From: Eubacteriales bacterium
Lineage (GTDB): Bacteria; Bacillota; Clostridia; Lachnospirales; Lachnospiraceae
DNA length: 64,000 bases
Assembly (NCBI GenBank): GCA_030533405.1
Contig: JAUNJF010000001.1
Span: 186,001 to 250,000 of the forward strand
Direction of reading: 5' to 3'
The notes under the pieces were generated by a model. The model was not told the origin of the DNA and did no database searches. It was given only the letters and a program-made list of their open reading frames with translations. Below, piece by piece: positions 16,468 through 26,079 of the stretch; position 1 is the first letter of the stretch, and every line of letters starts with the position of its first letter. The position numbers and the translations under genes were made by a program.

Positions 16468-17964
16468 ATGAATATTAGTCAGGCAAAGGATTATATCAAA
16501 CATTCGATACAAATCTATTTGAAAAAAGATGAATTTGGAGATTATCGCATTCCAGTGGTGAGACAGCGTCCGTTGTTCCTGTTGGGTGCGCCGGGAATTG
16601 GAAAAACTGCGATTATGGAGCAGATTGCACAGGAAATGGGAGTGGCTTTGGTTTCTTATTCTATGACACATCACACAAGACAGTCGGCGCTTGGGCTTCC
16701 GTTTATTAAGCAAAAGGAATATGGGGGCAAAACGTATGATGTATCAGAGTATACGATGAGTGAAATTATTGCTTCTATTTATGATACGATGGAAGAGAGT
16801 GGTGTCACTGAGGGTATTTTATTTTTGGATGAGATTAACTGTGTGTCGGAAACGCTTGCGCCATCGATGCTACAGTTTTTGCAGTATAAAGTGTTTGGAA
16901 AACATAAGGTTCCGGAGGGCTGGGTGATTGTGACGGCTGGTAATCCGCCAGAATATAATAAATCGGTGCGTGAATTTGATGTGGTAACCATGGACCGTTT
17001 GAAGGTGTTAGAAGTGGAGGCAGACTATGCCACTTGGAAGATTTATGCAAAAGAAAAAGGAATTCATACTGCCATTATGAATTTTCTGGAGTTGAAAAAG
17101 GAATATTTTTATCATATGGAAACCACGGTGAAGGGTCGTTCCTATGTGACAGCGCGTGGATGGGAAGATTTGTCGCAGGTGATGCAAATGTATGAGGAAG
17201 ATGGTATTTTGGCAGATGAGGATTTGTTTGCGCAGTATTTGCAAAATGAGAAAATTGTGAAAGCGTTCGGCGCATATTATGATTTGTATAATAAATATAA
17301 GAAGGATTACCAGGTGGAACGTTTGCTTGGTGGTGCAATAGAGGAGAGGGTGATTGAGAAAGCGAGAGCGGCATCCTTTGATGAACGGCTTTCTTTACTG
17401 GGTATGCTGTTGGATACGGTGCAGTTTGAAATGAAAGAAGTAGTCGAAATGTCTGCATTTTTGAGTGAAATGATGCCTGCTCTTAAGGCAGTAAAGACGG
17501 CAGATTCCGTGTATGAAATGTTGGATATTCAGGCAAATGCAAGAGATACGATTATGAAAAATCTGCAAAAGGCAAATGCATTATCAAGTGGAGATCGAAA
17601 GAAACATAAGCGAATTTATGCGTTTTTAACAGAGACAAAAAAGGAAATTCTCGCCAATGAACTTGATGATGGAGAGGTGGCATTTTCGTATATTAAAGAA
17701 AAATTTGATGCGAAGGTTTCAGAAATGAAGGAACTGGTTGCAAAAACAACGCAGAGAATTCATTATTTGTTTGCCTTTGTGCATGCGGCATTTGAGGAAG
17801 GAAATGAAATGCTGGTATTGGTGACCGAGTTAACAGTGAATCGATATAGTTCAACATTTATTAGTACATTTGGTTGTGAGGATTATCAGAAATATAATGA
17901 GATATTAATGGTGTCGAAAAGGCAGGAAGATTTGAGAGGTCAGATTGCGGAGCTGTTGCTTTAG
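16468..17964 (+). CDS. MoxR-like AAA+ ATPase
   Basis: A 498-residue ATPase. Walker A is GAPGIGKT near residue 39-46, Walker B ILFLDEIN near 118, and sensor 1 VTAGNPPEYN near 155, with a helical lid and a C-terminal helical region rich in charged residues (about 330-498). AAA+ proteins of this type remodel or activate partners and are usually encoded beside a VWA protein, as here. It is followed 13 bp later by a leucine-rich-repeat protein, so the three form one operon. The substrate of the complex is unknown. Confidence 0.88.
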   Translation: MNISQAKDYIKHSIQIYLKKDEFGDYRIPVVRQRPLFLLGAPGIGKTAIMEQIAQEMGVALVSYSMTHHTRQSALGLPFIKQKEYGGKTYDVSEYTMSEIIASIYDTMEESGVTEGILFLDEINCVSETLAPSMLQFLQYKVFGKHKVPEGWVIVTAGNPPEYNKSVREFDVVTMDRLKVLEVEADYATWKIYAKEKGIHTAIMNFLELKKEYFYHMETTVKGRSYVTARGWEDLSQVMQMYEEDGILADEDLFAQYLQNEKIVKAFGAYYDLYNKYKKDYQVERLLGGAIEERVIEKARAASFDERLSLLGMLLDTVQFEMKEVVEMSAFLSEMMPALKAVKTADSVYEMLDIQANARDTIMKNLQKANALSSGDRKKHKRIYAFLTETKKEILANELDDGEVAFSYIKEKFDAKVSEMKELVAKTTQRIHYLFAFVHAAFEEGNEMLVLVTELTVNRYSSTFISTFGCEDYQKYNEILMVSKRQEDLRGQIAELLL

Positions 17965-17977
17965 ATAAGAGGTTGTT

Positions 17978-18883
17978 ATGAAAGAGTTTGAGTATGTTGT
18001 GGATGAAAATCGATTTGTGTGTCAGATTGACCCGACGATAGATGGTGTGAGAATCACGGGATGTCGAGGAACAGGAACCAGACTTTCTCTGCCAGAGCAG
18101 GTTTTCCGTGGTGAGGAAATGTATGTGGTTCGTGAGATTGGCAAAAAGGCGTTTTTAGGAAATAGAGGACTTCGAAGTGTGGAAATTCCTGTTTCTGTAC
18201 GCACAATTGGTGATTGGGCATTTGCACAATGCGAGCAATTAGAGGGTGTAAGCGGATTGGCGAGGGATGTTATATTTGGGAACGGTGTGTTTATGGGGTC
18301 AAATCATTTGGAACACATTATAATAGAAGAAACACATATTGATGATTTGTCAATTTTGCTTGGGACAACGATATATAAAATGCCATCAGAAGATTTACTT
18401 CGTGATTCGGAGCGCGGAACGACACACTGGTATCAGAAATGGGATCAGCGATTACTCTCCTTTTTGCAGGAAGAAGATGTAGAAGGCTATACGGATTTAG
18501 TGTTATGTGGAGAAGAGGATATTCAAAGAAGTGAACCCGAATATGTGAGCGACAAGAGAAGAAGAAAGGCGGGTCTTTGTCTTTGTAGATTGAAATGGAA
18601 TTGTCTGCTGGAATCCGAAGTGGAAAAAATATATAGACAATATTTATTAGAGCATACAAAAGGTAGCGAATCAGAAGAGGCTTGGGAGTATATGATTCAA
18701 GAGCATGGAGATGATTTGGAGTACTATCGCTTGTTTGCAAAGGTAGGATGTGTGAGAGAGGATAATATTGATGCAATGATACAGGATTTGGGCGGAGAAC
18801 ATGCCGAGGCAAAGTCATATCTCATGCAATACAAACAGGAGCAGTTTGGAACAAAGGACGTGTTTGACCAGTTTTTATTGTAA
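17978..18883 (+). CDS. Leucine-rich-repeat (BspA/LRR_5-type) protein in MoxR-VWA operon
   Basis: A 301-residue protein without signal peptide. Residues about 30-110 contain two to three BspA-type repeats (VREIGKKAFLGNRGLRSVEIP, VRTIGDWAFAQCEQLEGV). The remaining 190 residues are acidic and mostly helical, with no domain I recognise. LRR_5 repeats are usually found on secreted proteins; here the protein seems cytoplasmic and tied to an AAA+/VWA pair, which suggests a target-recognition or adaptor role (inference). The start ATG follows a GAGGTTGTT weak ribosome binding site. Confidence 0.75.
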   Translation: MKEFEYVVDENRFVCQIDPTIDGVRITGCRGTGTRLSLPEQVFRGEEMYVVREIGKKAFLGNRGLRSVEIPVSVRTIGDWAFAQCEQLEGVSGLARDVIFGNGVFMGSNHLEHIIIEETHIDDLSILLGTTIYKMPSEDLLRDSERGTTHWYQKWDQRLLSFLQEEDVEGYTDLVLCGEEDIQRSEPEYVSDKRRRKAGLCLCRLKWNCLLESEVEKIYRQYLLEHTKGSESEEAWEYMIQEHGDDLEYYRLFAKVGCVREDNIDAMIQDLGGEHAEAKSYLMQYKQEQFGTKDVFDQFLL

Positions 18884-18886
18884 GAC

Positions 18887-18915
18887 TTGTTTTTTTATGG
18901 CAAACTGATTATAAT
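18887..18915 (+). promoter_or_regulatory. Promoter for the DUF1858 gene
   Basis: -35 TTGTTT at 18887-18892, a 17-bp spacer, -10 TATAAT at 18910-18915, about 58 bp before the start codon. Confidence 0.6.
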
Positions 18916-18973
18916 GTAGGCATTGTGGTAACAATAGAAGAAGACATTATATACAAATTAGGAGGATTTACAC

Positions 18974-19186
18974 ATGGCAAAGTCAGTGAACAAAGATATG
19001 TTGATTGGAGAAATTATTACACTTGATCCAGGTAATGCAGCAATTCTCATGGCAAATGGAATGCATTGTCCAGGATGTCCTTCTGCACAGGGTGAGACTT
19101 TAGAGGAAGCAGCAATGGTTCATGGAATGGACGTTGAAGTTTTAATAAAGGATATTAATGAGTACCTTGCAAAGAAGGAAGCATAA
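18974..19186 (+). CDS. DUF1858 redox-disulfide protein (hybrid-cluster-protein-associated type)
   Basis: A 70-residue protein with the DUF1858 fold: an N-terminal [28 protein letters not shown] segment whose CPGCP pair (about residues 33-36) is the proposed redox disulfide, then a helical end. Family members occur alone or fused to other redox proteins in anaerobes, often near hybrid cluster protein; no hcp is nearby here. The gene is monocistronic, with a strong AGGAGG site, its own promoter and its own terminator. Confidence 0.85.
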   Translation: MAKSVNKDMLIGEIITLDPGNAAILMANGMHCPGCPSAQGETLEEAAMVHGMDVEVLIKDINEYLAKKEA

Positions 19187-19200
19187 TAGAACATGAAATG

Positions 19201-19250
19201 AATAAAGGTGGGATTGCCGTTTCCTTTGGTGCGACAATCTCACTTTTATT
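19201..19250 (+). terminator. Terminator after DUF1858 gene
   Basis: AATAAAGGTGGGATTG (19201-19216) pairs with 19235-19250 (two G-T pairs), and the 3' arm is T-rich. Confidence 0.7.
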
Positions 19251-19300
19251 TGCTTTATTTTCGGATTTCATATAGAATGGATGCTAAGGAGTGAACGAAA

Positions 19301-20017
19301 ATGAATAAATTTTTTAATATGAACAGTCCATTTTTTCAATTTATGGAAAAGGTGGCGAATTTAATAATTTTAAATGTATTGTTTATGCTTGGTTGTATTC
19401 CAATTGTGACGATAGGAACCTCTATTACGGCAACCTATTATGTGGCCCTGAAGATGGTAAGAGGAGAAGATCCATATATTATTAAGAACTATTGGAAAGC
19501 GTTTAAGAAGAACTTCAGACAATCTGTAATCTTACATATTATAATGCTGGTGATTGCATATGTGTTATATTTGGATTATGAACTGGTATATAATCCTGAT
19601 ACACCATATGGAAAGGGAACATTTATTGTATTAATCGTTTTAAGTGTGATTTATATTTTTGTAAACCTGTATGCATATCCGTTTCTTGCACAGTTTTACA
19701 ATTCCATTCCTAAAATCATTCAGAATTCATTATTTATGTCGATTCGACATTTGGGACAGACGATAGCGATGCTATTGGTTTACTCGTTGCCGGTTTGGAT
19801 GATTGTCTTGTTGGGCTTTGATAATTTTTTGGTGTGTTTGTTCGCACTGTTTTTGCTGGGTTTTTCGAGTATGATTTATTTGAATGCTTCTTTACTTGTA
19901 AAGGTATTTGATAAATATATTCCAGAACAGGACGAGGAATATGTTGCACCGGAAGAACGTGTTTTTGAAGATGAATCGCATAGGGTGCAGGAACAAAATG
20001 ATATTGTTGAGGAGTAG
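19301..20017 (+). CDS. YesL-like (DUF624) membrane protein
   Basis: A 238-residue integral membrane protein of the DUF624 family with about five or six membrane segments. The family signature NLIILNVLFMLGCIPIVTIGTSITATYYVALKMVRGEDPY is at residues 20-60, and the C-terminus is an acidic cytoplasmic tail. DUF624 genes sit beside Lpl-type sugar transporters and YesMN systems in Firmicutes; their role is not established. It opens the xylan locus here and is followed by the deacetylase at 25 bp. Confidence 0.85.
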   Translation: MNKFFNMNSPFFQFMEKVANLIILNVLFMLGCIPIVTIGTSITATYYVALKMVRGEDPYIIKNYWKAFKKNFRQSVILHIIMLVIAYVLYLDYELVYNPDTPYGKGTFIVLIVLSVIYIFVNLYAYPFLAQFYNSIPKIIQNSLFMSIRHLGQTIAMLLVYSLPVWMIVLLGFDNFLVCLFALFLLGFSSMIYLNASLLVKVFDKYIPEQDEEYVAPEERVFEDESHRVQEQNDIVEE

Positions 20018-20042
20018 ATAAAAAAGGGAGAGATATAATCAC

Positions 20043-20810
20043 ATGAGTATTGAATTGTTTTATCCAAACTGGAAAAAGAAAGCGTTGACCTTTAGTTATG
20101 ATGATGCGCAGGTTTATGATCGAAAGTTGGTAGAGATTTTTAATAAATATAATATGAAGGCAACCTTTCATTTGAATTCTGGAATGTTGGATTGCGATGG
20201 ATTTATTACGTCTGCAGAGATTCCGGAGCTTTATAAGGGGCATGAAGTGGCATGTCACGGGGTAATGCATGAATATCCGGGTCATTTGGCTTTAGGTACA
20301 TTACACGATGAATATTATGAGGATCGCAAATTTTTGGAAGGTTGTTTAGATGGCATTGTGCAGGGGTGTTCCTACGCATTTGGTGAGTACAATGATACGG
20401 TTGTGAACATGTTGAAAATGTTGGGCTTTTCGTATTGTAGAACGGTAAATTCTACGAATATGTTTGGGGTACCAGATGATTTTATGAGATGGAAACCAAC
20501 CTGTCATCATAACGACGCCATGAAATTGGTGGATCAGTTTTTAAATACGCCAGAATATATGCGTTTGCCAATGTTTTATATTTGGGGACACAGCTTTGAA
20601 TTTGCAAGAGAGGATTCATGGGAGTATATGGATACTTTGTGCCAGAAGCTACATGGACAAGAAGATGTTTGGTATACAACAAATATTGATTATGTGAAAT
20701 ATGTAAATGCAATGAGAGGTCTTGTGTTTAGCACAGATCAGAAAAAAGTTGAGAACCCTTCAAAGACAAAAGTATATCTAGAAATTGACGGAGAAAGAGT
20801 CGTAATCTAG
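20043..20810 (+). CDS. Polysaccharide deacetylase (CE4/NodB) without signal peptide
   Basis: A 255-residue CE4-type esterase. The metal triad can be read as Asp21 (FSYDDAQ) with His73 and His77 (CHGVMH). No signal peptide is present, so it should act inside the cell. Within a xylan locus the likely job is to remove acetyl groups from imported xylo-oligosaccharides, as some CE4 enzymes are acetylxylan esterases. Peptidoglycan or chitooligosaccharide deacetylation is less likely without export. It is followed 23 bp later by the sensor kinase gene. Confidence 0.82.
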   Translation: MSIELFYPNWKKKALTFSYDDAQVYDRKLVEIFNKYNMKATFHLNSGMLDCDGFITSAEIPELYKGHEVACHGVMHEYPGHLALGTLHDEYYEDRKFLEGCLDGIVQGCSYAFGEYNDTVVNMLKMLGFSYCRTVNSTNMFGVPDDFMRWKPTCHHNDAMKLVDQFLNTPEYMRLPMFYIWGHSFEFAREDSWEYMDTLCQKLHGQEDVWYTTNIDYVKYVNAMRGLVFSTDQKKVENPSKTKVYLEIDGERVVI

Positions 20811-20833
20811 CAATATATAAATAGGTGATAAAA

Positions 20834-22588
20834 GTGAGAAAACGAATTGAAAAGTGGTTAAATCATTATAGTGTTCGTAAAAAATTAATTATCGTATATA
20901 TCGTGTGTGTGGTTTTGCCACTGATTATCACAGATAGTATTGTTGCGACTTTGTTTTTTCGCGCAGAGGAGCGAAAAACAGAATATGAGATGAAAAATAT
21001 AGCCAGCGCCGTTAAGTATGATATGGAATTTGCGTTTGGTGAAGCACAAAGAATGACTGCTGCGGTATACATTAATAAGTATTTGAGCGATTTTTTGAAC
21101 AAGCAATATGATTCAAATTTGGATTTTGTATCGGCAAGACATATTTTGACTAAGAACTCGGTTTACGAGAATTCTTATGGATTCTCGGATTCGAATATGG
21201 TTATATATGCAGATAATCCGTCTCTTGTGGATGGTGGATACTTTAAGAAAATCAATGAGATTAGAACTGAGCCATGGTATGTGAATTTCCAGAAATCAGG
21301 GAGAGCGTTACAGCTCCAGTTTTATTATGATGGTAAGGAGCGAAAAGTTTCTCTAATTCGAAAGCTGAATTATTTTCAGGATAGTGATAGTGAAAAGCTG
21401 GTAAAGCTTGATTTGGGATATAATGCGCTGCTTCGTAATATTACGAAAACGGAATACAGTATGCCGGTTTATATTTGTGATGAGGGTAGAATCTTGTTTT
21501 CAAATGCGGGTAGTTCTCAGTACACAAGAAATTTTGAACCATACATTCGTCCAAAGAATACCGCTTATGTTGAGACACTTAGCCTATATGGCAACAATAT
21601 TAAGATTATGGTGGTGCGTGAGAAAAACATTGCGTTTCAAAATGTGAAAAATGCATTGCCGTGGACATTGTTACTGCTAATGTTTAACATTTTAATACCG
21701 ATGCTTGTGATGAATATCATCAATCATTCTTTTACGGATCGATTGGCGCAGCTTTCAGAGGTGTTTGATCAGACAAAGATTGATCAGCTTGCCGAGATTG
21801 AAGACATCAAAGGACAGGACGAAATAGCGATGCTGATGAGCAATTATAACCGAATGGTGCAACGATTTAATGAATTGATTCGTTCTATTTATTTGGGGAG
21901 ACTCGAACGACAGGAATTGGATATTGCGAGACAAAAGGCAGAACTATTGGCACTTAGAAGTCAGATTAATCCACATTTTCTTTCGAATGTATTGGAAAGT
22001 ATTCGAATGCATTGTGTTATACGAAATGAAAAAGAAACTGCTTTGATGATTGAACAGCTGGCGTTGTTGGAGCGTCAAAATGCAAACTGGTCAAAGGACT
22101 TTGTTATGATTCAGGAAGAGATTCAGCTGATTAAAACATATCTGGAATTGCAAAAGTACAGGTTTGGGAATCGTTTGTCATATGATGTTGAACTGGAATC
22201 AGATTGTGAGACATATCTTATTCCGAAGCTGACGATTGTAACATTTGTGGAAAATGCATGTGTACATGGTGTAGAAGGAAAAATGACACCATCATGGATT
22301 TATGTTCGCGTATATACCAAAGACGAACAGTTGGTAATAGAGATAGAGGATACTGGAACAGGTATCTCGAGGGAACAGACAGATAATTTGATGGAACGTA
22401 TTGAAAATGCTACCATTGACATCTTACGAAAGGATAGTCATATTGGAATTGTAAATGCGTGCTTGCGATTAAAACTTGCTGTGGATGAGGATATTGGCAT
22501 AGAGCTTGAAAGTGAAGAGGGAATGGGAACGTTCTTTATGATTAGAATCCCTCTTGTGTCGCTTAAAAAAAGCCATGGAGGAGAATGA
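20834..22588 (+). CDS. YesM-family sensor histidine kinase
   Basis: A 584-residue membrane kinase of the YesM/LytS-like class that senses oligosaccharides or a loaded binding protein. A membrane segment at about residues 15-40, an extracellular sensor (about 45-275), a second membrane segment (about 280-300), a HAMP-like region, then the His_kinase box SQINPHFLSNVLESIR with the phospho-histidine near 380, and an ATP-binding domain with ENACVHGVEGK and DTGTGI. The GTG at 20834 is preferred because AGGTGA lies five bases before it; a GTG at 20825 has none. The partner regulator gene overlaps its end. Confidence 0.92.
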   Translation: MRKRIEKWLNHYSVRKKLIIVYIVCVVLPLIITDSIVATLFFRAEERKTEYEMKNIASAVKYDMEFAFGEAQRMTAAVYINKYLSDFLNKQYDSNLDFVSARHILTKNSVYENSYGFSDSNMVIYADNPSLVDGGYFKKINEIRTEPWYVNFQKSGRALQLQFYYDGKERKVSLIRKLNYFQDSDSEKLVKLDLGYNALLRNITKTEYSMPVYICDEGRILFSNAGSSQYTRNFEPYIRPKNTAYVETLSLYGNNIKIMVVREKNIAFQNVKNALPWTLLLLMFNILIPMLVMNIINHSFTDRLAQLSEVFDQTKIDQLAEIEDIKGQDEIAMLMSNYNRMVQRFNELIRSIYLGRLERQELDIARQKAELLALRSQINPHFLSNVLESIRMHCVIRNEKETALMIEQLALLERQNANWSKDFVMIQEEIQLIKTYLELQKYRFGNRLSYDVELESDCETYLIPKLTIVTFVENACVHGVEGKMTPSWIYVRVYTKDEQLVIEIEDTGTGISREQTDNLMERIENATIDILRKDSHIGIVNACLRLKLAVDEDIGIELESEEGMGTFFMIRIPLVSLKKSHGGE

Positions 22589-22590
22589 AA

Positions 22591-24192
22591 ATGATTCGTG
22601 TAATGATAGTAGATGATGAACCTTTTATTGCGAAGGGACTGAGTTTATTAATTGATTGGAATGCAGAAGGATTTGAGATTGTAAATATTGCTTCCAACGG
22701 ATTAGAAGCATTGGAATACCTTCGCTCGAACCAGGTTGATTTGATTTTGTTAGATATTCAAATGCCTGGAATGACGGGACTTGAGATGTTAAAAATTATT
22801 CGTGAGGAGCACATCTCGGATGCGTTTGCGATTGTTTTAAGTGGATATAACGATTTCAAGTATACCAAGCAGGCAATTCAATATGAGTGTATGGATTACA
22901 TTTTGAAACCTGTCCAGCGAGATGAATTAATGGATGCATTGCATCGTATTTACCAAAAGAGAAAGAAAAATACAATGGAAGAGCAGCAACGTTCGGATAT
23001 GGAGAACAAATATCTGCTTCAAAATATTAAGTCGTTGATACAGGGTGGATTTGGACAAAATGAGTTAGAGTATGTGAAGGAAAGAATTCATTTGGGTGAT
23101 AAGATTTCTTATATTCATATTAGTTTTGACTATATTTCTGAAGTTGCTGAGTTCTCAGATGATGAAAATGAAGCACAGCACCATATGTTATATGAAAATT
23201 GTGTTGCGTTTTTGGGTGATGATGCAAATCTTTGTATTAATGATGTAAGAGGCTATACGGAAGTGTATGAAATTGGCTTTTTGTATAGCGATCGTCTTGC
23301 AAACGAAAAAGGACTTACCAAGGATGCGTATTTGAAGTTGATGTTAGAGCGTGTATCAAAGGATATGATGGTACCGCTGGTATTGTTGGTTGGCAAAGAA
23401 GTGGATGACATTTCAAAGATATCCAAATCGTATTCTACTGCCTGTACGCTTCGTTCTTTGCGTGGTTTCCAACAGAAAAAAGAGATTTACTATTATGAGG
23501 ATGAAGTTCATGTAGGGGAGACGAATTTTGTGCTTTGCAAAAAGACATTAGACCGTCTTTTAACCGCTGTGGAGCAGAATAAAGACGAGGAAATAGATGA
23601 AAGTATTGATGCCCTGTTTGCGGAGACGGAAAGTCTCGATGTTTCGGATAAGGCCGTTTCTTTGAATATCAATTACCTGATTTTTCAGATGATTCATTTG
23701 GCGATGAGCCGTGATGAGACAGTGAACCAGGAAGAGGTTATGCAATATATTAATGATTATGTATCAGAGGAAGATTTGAACCAGGGTGTTTTTGTACATA
23801 TGAAGAGCTTTTGCCATGAGTTTGCGTCTTATCTTGCGCAGCTCCAGGTGAATCTTTCGGGAGATATTCTAATGGACATTGAGCGTGAGGTGAAAGAAAA
23901 TTATGCACAGAACTTAACACTTCGAGATCTTGGTAAAAAATATTACATTAATAGTTCTTACCTCGGACAGCTATTCCGAAAGAAGTACGGACAGTCCTTC
24001 AAGGACTACCTTTGTAACCATAGAATTCAGATTGCTGCAGAGGAATTATTGAACACAGATAAAAAAATTAGCCAAATAGCAGAGGAAGTTGGCTATCATG
24101 ATATGGACTATTTTACCAATCGTTTTATACTTTGTAGGGGGTGTACCCCAGCAAAATACCGAAGAAGTGGAGGAGTACCGGAAAAAATTTAG
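22591..24192 (+). CDS. YesN-family response regulator (REC + AraC)
   Basis: A 533-residue regulator. The receiver domain (residues 1-120) has the acidic pocket MIVDDEP, phospho-acceptor in LILLDIQMPG near residue 54-55 and the conserved lysine in DYILKPV. A middle region of about 290 residues has no clear domain. An AraC-type double helix-turn-helix (about 430-530, SSYLGQLFRKKYGQSFKDYL and QIAEEVGYHDMDYFTNRF) binds DNA. The ATG at 22591 is preferred because GGAGGAG is seven bases away; the ATG at 22585 is one base from it. It probably activates the transporter operon that follows. Confidence 0.92.
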   Translation: MIRVMIVDDEPFIAKGLSLLIDWNAEGFEIVNIASNGLEALEYLRSNQVDLILLDIQMPGMTGLEMLKIIREEHISDAFAIVLSGYNDFKYTKQAIQYECMDYILKPVQRDELMDALHRIYQKRKKNTMEEQQRSDMENKYLLQNIKSLIQGGFGQNELEYVKERIHLGDKISYIHISFDYISEVAEFSDDENEAQHHMLYENCVAFLGDDANLCINDVRGYTEVYEIGFLYSDRLANEKGLTKDAYLKLMLERVSKDMMVPLVLLVGKEVDDISKISKSYSTACTLRSLRGFQQKKEIYYYEDEVHVGETNFVLCKKTLDRLLTAVEQNKDEEIDESIDALFAETESLDVSDKAVSLNINYLIFQMIHLAMSRDETVNQEEVMQYINDYVSEEDLNQGVFVHMKSFCHEFASYLAQLQVNLSGDILMDIEREVKENYAQNLTLRDLGKKYYINSSYLGQLFRKKYGQSFKDYLCNHRIQIAAEELLNTDKKISQIAEEVGYHDMDYFTNRFILCRGCTPAKYRRSGGVPEKI

Positions 24193-24242
24193 GAAGGTTT
24201 AAGAATTTGTCGGGATTTTTTTCTTAACTTTATCGGGTTGAT

Positions 24243-24258
24243 TGAAAAACGGTTTGCA
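24243..24258. promoter_or_regulatory. Imperfect palindrome in the binding-protein promoter
   Basis: TGAAAAACGGTTTGCA has LacI-family-like symmetry (TGnAAAnC/GnTTTnCA, six of eight positions per half) and lies just upstream of a TATAAT (24274-24279 region). It does not fit the catabolite site spacing. The bound protein is unknown. Confidence 0.3.
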
Positions 24259-24299
24259 TATAAAATAGCTTTATTATAATAAACACAGGAGGTTTAGTA

Positions 24300-26009
24300 A
24301 TGAGAAAGAAAAAATTAGCAGCTGCATTATTAGCAGCAGGTATGGTTGTTGCATCTGTTACAGGATGTGGCGGTGGTGACACAGCTACAACAGGTGGTGA
24401 CGAATCTGCAAAGGGAAGCACAGATGAGAAGAAGGACGATGCTGGTTCTGGAGAGGTTACAGAATTTACAATGTTCATTTCTTCACCAGGTTCAGAGATT
24501 AACTCTGACAATGAAATTGCAAACATTATCGCTGAGAAGACAGGTGTTAAGGTTAAAGAGACATTCTTAACAGGTCAGACAGCAGAGGAAGCAGTTGGTA
24601 CATACATCGCAAGTGGTGACTACACAGACTACATCAACGGTGGTGATGGAATGGTTAAGCTTTACGAAGCTGGTGCTTTGATTCCTTGGGATGATTATAT
24701 TGACAAGTATCCTAACATCAAAGAGTTCTTAACTCCAGAAGAGTGGGATATGTTCCGTCAGGATGATGGTAAGATTTACTGGTTGAATCCATTTGATAAC
24801 AGCTACGGTGAGGATAAGACAACTACTCACGGTGGTGAGGCATTCTGGATTCAGACAAGAGTTCTTAAGTGGGCTGGATATCCAGAGATCAAGACATTAG
24901 ATCAGTATTTTGATTTATTAGAGAAGTACAATGAGGCTAATCCAACAATGGAAGATGGCGCTACAACAAACATTCCTTACACAATTCTTTGTGAGGATTG
25001 GAGATACTTCTGTCTTGAGAACGCTCCACAGTTCCTTGATGGTTATCCAAATGATGGTTCTTGTATGGTAGACAAAGAGACATTAACAGTTATGGACTAC
25101 AATACATCAGACACAGCTAAGAAATACTTCAACAAGCTTAATGAGGAATACAAGAAGGGTATCGTAGACCCAGAGTCATTCACTCAGACATATGATGAGT
25201 ACATCGCTAAGCTTTCTACAGGTCGTGTATTAGGTATGGTTGACCAGTGGTGGGATTTCGCATACACAATCAACGATATTCTTAAGACTCAGGGCTTAGA
25301 TAAGCAGGGTTGTAACTACGTTCCAATGGGACTTGTTATTGACGAAGGAATGGAAAACAGATGGTATACAGCTGGTGATACAGTAAACGTTTCATCAGGT
25401 ATCGGTATCACAGTTAACTGTAAGGATCCAGATAAGGCATTCAAGTTCATCGATGATTGTCTTTCACAGGAGATTCATGATCTTCGTTTCTGGGGTGTTG
25501 AAGGCGTTGACTACTTAGTAGATGATGAAGGATTATTCTACAGAACAGAAGATATCAGAATGCAGGTAGCTGATACAGATTACAAGGCTTCTCATATGTG
25601 TTCATACTCAAACTTCCCACAGTATGGTGGTACAAGTAGAGATGGTAAGAACGCTATGACACCTGCTCAGCAGCCAACAGAGTTCTTTGATTCATTAACA
25701 GATGACTTGAAAGAGTGTTTCGAAGCTTATGGATGTCAGACATATATCGACTTCTTGAACTCTGATAGCGAGCGTCCAGGTGAGTGGTTCCCAATGTGGT
25801 CATTCTCTAACTCATTCTCAACAGCTACTCCAGGTGGTACAGCTTGGACAAAGATCGGTGAGATTAAGCATGAGTACTTACCTAAGGTTTGTATGGCAGA
25901 TGACTTCGAAAGTGCTTGGACAGAGTACATGGGCGTTTATGATTCATGTAACCCACAGGATTACCTTGGCGAGTTACAGGAAGAGCTTAACCGTCGTGTT
26001 GGTAAATAA
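24300..26009 (+). CDS. ABC sugar transporter substrate-binding lipoprotein (LplA type)
   Basis: A 569-residue lipoprotein that captures oligosaccharides outside the membrane. The N-terminus is a lipoprotein signal with lipobox VTGC (Cys23), followed by a GGD/TTGG-rich linker and a family-1-type binding fold rich in Trp and Asp (YINGGDGMVKLYEAGALIPWDDY). Codon use is distinctly more C-ending than the neighbours, as in highly expressed genes. It is followed by a stable hairpin and then two permease genes, the usual layout for making more binding protein than permease. No ATPase gene is in the locus; Lpl-type importers commonly share an MsmX-like ATPase encoded elsewhere. Confidence 0.93.
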   Translation: MRKKKLAAALLAAGMVVASVTGCGGGDTATTGGDESAKGSTDEKKDDAGSGEVTEFTMFISSPGSEINSDNEIANIIAEKTGVKVKETFLTGQTAEEAVGTYIASGDYTDYINGGDGMVKLYEAGALIPWDDYIDKYPNIKEFLTPEEWDMFRQDDGKIYWLNPFDNSYGEDKTTTHGGEAFWIQTRVLKWAGYPEIKTLDQYFDLLEKYNEANPTMEDGATTNIPYTILCEDWRYFCLENAPQFLDGYPNDGSCMVDKETLTVMDYNTSDTAKKYFNKLNEEYKKGIVDPESFTQTYDEYIAKLSTGRVLGMVDQWWDFAYTINDILKTQGLDKQGCNYVPMGLVIDEGMENRWYTAGDTVNVSSGIGITVNCKDPDKAFKFIDDCLSQEIHDLRFWGVEGVDYLVDDEGLFYRTEDIRMQVADTDYKASHMCSYSNFPQYGGTSRDGKNAMTPAQQPTEFFDSLTDDLKECFEAYGCQTYIDFLNSDSERPGEWFPMWSFSNSFSTATPGGTAWTKIGEIKHEYLPKVCMADDFESAWTEYMGVYDSCNPQDYLGELQEELNRRVGK

Positions 26010-26030
26010 TTAGTTTTTGAAATACAATGT

Positions 26031-26060
26031 CAGTTGTTGAGGCTAAGGCCTCAACAACTG
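26031..26060 (+). repeat. Intercistronic hairpin after the binding-protein gene
   Basis: A perfect 12-bp stem (CAGTTGTTGAGG at 26031-26042 with 26049-26060) and a 6-base loop, with no T-run. It probably protects the upstream message or limits read-through to the permeases. Confidence 0.7.
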
Positions 26061-26079
26061 AATAAAAGGTAGGGTATCT

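Noticed and set aside
24243-24258. Catabolite-repression (CcpA) site at the binding-protein promoter
   Set aside because: Spacing between TG and CG is one base too long for the cre consensus; kept only as a generic palindrome.
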